DNA of 64,000 nt. Origin: Longibaculum muris (GTDB lineage: Bacteria > Bacillota_I > Bacilli_A > Erysipelotrichales > Coprobacillaceae). Below the pieces are notes generated by a model. The model was not told the DNA's origin and did not search any database. It was given only the letters and a program-made list of their open reading frames with translations. The position numbers and the translations under genes were made by a program. This document shows positions 62,735 through 64,000 of this stretch, piece by piece (position 1 is the first letter of the stretch; each line of letters opens with the position of its first letter). Location: positions 1-64,000 of the forward strand of contig NZ_SMCQ01000016.1 of the NCBI RefSeq assembly GCF_004343035.1, given 5' to 3'.

Positions 62735-63244
62735 ATGGGGCATAAGAAAACAAGAAAAATGGTTTATATGGCATTATTGAGTGCTATAGCGATTGTTTTA
62801 CATATGACGGAAACGGCTTTACAGTTACCTTTACCACCAGGAATGAAATTAGGGTTAGCTAATATTATTTCTATGGTTGTGATTGAATTATATGGTGTAA
62901 AAGAAATGTTTATTGTTAATTTCTTTAGAGTTGTTGTATCAAGTTTAATGACAGGAATCTTTTTGTCTCACCCATTCTTCATTAGTTGTGGAGGGGTTTT
63001 ATTAAGTAGCCTGGCTTTGGCTGTTTTAAAGAAAGTGACTTCGCTGCCGATTATATCAACATCTATTATTGCTGCTGTGTTCCATAACATTGGACAGGTT
63101 CTTGTTGTAGCATATTTGTTATCTTCGCAAGCTATTATGTCATATATCTTTGTATTATTGGCATCTTCTATTCCTACAGGTATTTTTGTTGGAATGGTAG
63201 CAATAGAAATTTTAAAACGTGTAAAAAAAGAACAATTTCAATAA
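62735..63244 (+). CDS. Gx transporter family (HepI-like, ECF S-component-like) membrane protein
   Basis: A 169-residue membrane protein with five to six segments. MALLSAIAIVLHMTETALQ begins the typical Gx (PF07456, heptaprenyl diphosphate synthase component I) fold, followed by PPGMKLGLANIISMV and FFRVVVSSLMTGIF. The fold resembles substrate-binding S-components of ECF transporters. Such genes often sit with FMN/ApbE-type or quinone genes, none of which are visible here. The real role is uncertain. Confidence 0.82.
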   Translation: MGHKKTRKMVYMALLSAIAIVLHMTETALQLPLPPGMKLGLANIISMVVIELYGVKEMFIVNFFRVVVSSLMTGIFLSHPFFISCGGVLLSSLALAVLKKVTSLPIISTSIIAAVFHNIGQVLVVAYLLSSQAIMSYIFVLLASSIPTGIFVGMVAIEILKRVKKEQFQ

Positions 63245-63268
63245 CAGTGAAAACTGTTATTTTTCTTT
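63240..63268 (+). terminator. Terminator of the Gx gene
   Basis: AATAACAGT / ACTGTTATT with a GAAA loop is followed by TTTCTTT. The left arm covers the stop codon. Confidence 0.85.
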
Positions 63269-63271
63269 ACA

Positions 63272-63300
63272 TTGACATTTACTTTGAGCAAATATATAAT
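63272..63300 (+). promoter_or_regulatory. Consensus sigma-A promoter of the Rpn-type gene
   Basis: TTGACA (63272-63277), exactly 17 bases, then TATAAT (63295-63300): a perfect match to the vegetative consensus. A leader of about 70 bases and a GTAGGAGGG site follow. Confidence 0.8.
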
Positions 63301-63376
63301 AAAAATGAAAAAAGTTGAAAATAAAAAAAGAAAAATGAGACTTTCCTAGCGTATATATAAGTAGGAGGGTTAATTT

Positions 63377-64000
63377 ATGAGTGAAAAAAATTATTATGTA
63401 TCAGATGTCTTTTTTAAACTGACCTTTGGTCAAAATACCAGTGAATCCAAGCGGTTAAGAGAATTTCTTTTGAAAAATATCATTCCCCTTGTCCCAATTC
63501 ACGATTTAAGTGTGGCGAATCCAGAACTAACACCTCAGATGATTCGTATGAAAAACAATATCTTGGATATTCATATGCAAAACAACCAATATGAAATTGA
63601 TATGGAAATGCAGAATTCCAAGATGAGCGTCTTTCTCAATAGACGCTTCATACATTATTCCTGTCGTCTGATTGACTATCAGCTGGAAGCGGGAGATACA
63701 TCAGGAAAACTGAAGGAACTGATTCAGATTGTGTTCATCAGAGATATTGATAAGCGTTGTCCAAGATTGATGGATGATTTCTATGCCAAGAATACATACA
63801 ATATTTCTCAGTTGGGATATCTGCAGACAACAATCTATGTCTATCTTCCTTATGTCAATAAAATAGCCAGTGAAAAAGAATGTCTAAGTGAATTTGAAGC
63901 ATTGATTTATTTAATGGAGAATGGAAATGTAGAAGGAATCAAATATGAAGAAAAGGAAGGGATGATTAAGATGATGAAGAAGAAATACAACAAGTTTATA
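63377..64000 (+). CDS. Rpn-family PD-(D/E)XK nuclease/transposase-like protein, partial
   Basis: The open frame runs from ATG 63377 to the window edge (208 codons) and is incomplete. MSEKNYYVSDVFFKLTFGQN is a typical start of Rpn (recombination-promoting nuclease, PDDEXK_2) proteins. The catalytic pattern is seen as LDIHMQ ... YEIDMEMQ, followed by NRRFIHYSCRLIDYQL. These proteins nick or cut DNA and promote recombination or act like transposases. The gene is visibly richer in G and C (CATTCCCCTTGTCCC, GTGGCGAATCCAG) than its neighbours, which suggests transfer. Confidence 0.82.
   Translation, partial: MSEKNYYVSDVFFKLTFGQNTSESKRLREFLLKNIIPLVPIHDLSVANPELTPQMIRMKNNILDIHMQNNQYEIDMEMQNSKMSVFLNRRFIHYSCRLIDYQLEAGDTSGKLKELIQIVFIRDIDKRCPRLMDDFYAKNTYNISQLGYLQTTIYVYLPYVNKIASEKECLSEFEALIYLMENGNVEGIKYEEKEGMIKMMKKKYNKFI

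Overview
The window is AT-rich (by eye about 30 % G+C), with low-GC Bacillota gene structure: strong GGAGG-type ribosome binding sites, many intrinsic terminators, PTS permeases, GntR, RpiR and TetR regulators, and a DUF1934 / argS / rpoE neighbourhood. Gene content resembles gut Erysipelotrichia (Coprobacillaceae-like). That placement is inferred from gene content only. I saw no rRNA, tRNA or CRISPR array.

Layout. 0.2-3.8 kb: an aconitase / NAD-isocitrate dehydrogenase / FCD-GntR operon with a palindromic operator. 3.9-6.0 kb: a MATE exporter and a UTRA-GntR regulator on the minus strand. 6.1-12.8 kb: a tight catabolic operon of a PTS EIIC, a small membrane protein, a DUF871/GH170 6-phospho-glycosidase, an amidohydrolase (deacetylase), a DgaE-type ammonia-lyase, a DgaF-type aldolase and a PfkB kinase, followed by a separately expressed GH4 6-phospho-glycosidase. 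Together they predict breakdown of a PTS-imported disaccharide carrying an amino-sugar acid. 14.4-17.3 kb: an accessory patch with a transposase remnant, a CD3324-family regulator, a Vat-like acetyltransferase, a choloylglycine/penicillin-acylase-type hydrolase, a broken Cys-rich KTR gene and transposon-end-like repeats.

17.5-28.6 kb: three EIIC permeases in a row (two are near-identical tandem copies with copied promoters, operators and hairpins), two divergent RpiR regulators and a 1404-residue secreted beta-helix protein, which looks like a polysaccharide-use locus. 29-41.9 kb: sugar acetyltransferase, PPP-type phosphatase, TetR-ABC exporter, purine nucleoside phosphorylase, ferritin with a PerR-like box, YwfO-like HD phosphohydrolase, GNAT, a DUF134-NifX fusion with a His-rich tail, a P-type cation ATPase behind a probable manganese (yybP-ykoY) riboswitch, and a DedA protein.

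42-53.2 kb: an XRE regulator, then two giant surface-protein genes. The first product has a cohesin-like N-terminus, ten BIG2 repeats and a membrane anchor. The second has 2243 residues of Ig-like modules ending in a dockerin. They look like a matched two-protein surface assembly. 53.2-63.2 kb: a housekeeping block (PBP1A, DUF1934, cardiolipin synthase, argS, a broken rpoE, an APC permease, alpha/beta hydrolase, aroD, HD hydrolase, Gx transporter). The right edge carries a partial Rpn/PD-(D/E)XK gene behind a consensus promoter.

The most notable points are the predicted amino-sugar-acid pathway, the cohesin/dockerin gene pair with an SD-occluding hairpin between the genes, the internally deleted rpoE, and the tandem EIIC array whose leader hairpins differ by compensatory changes.
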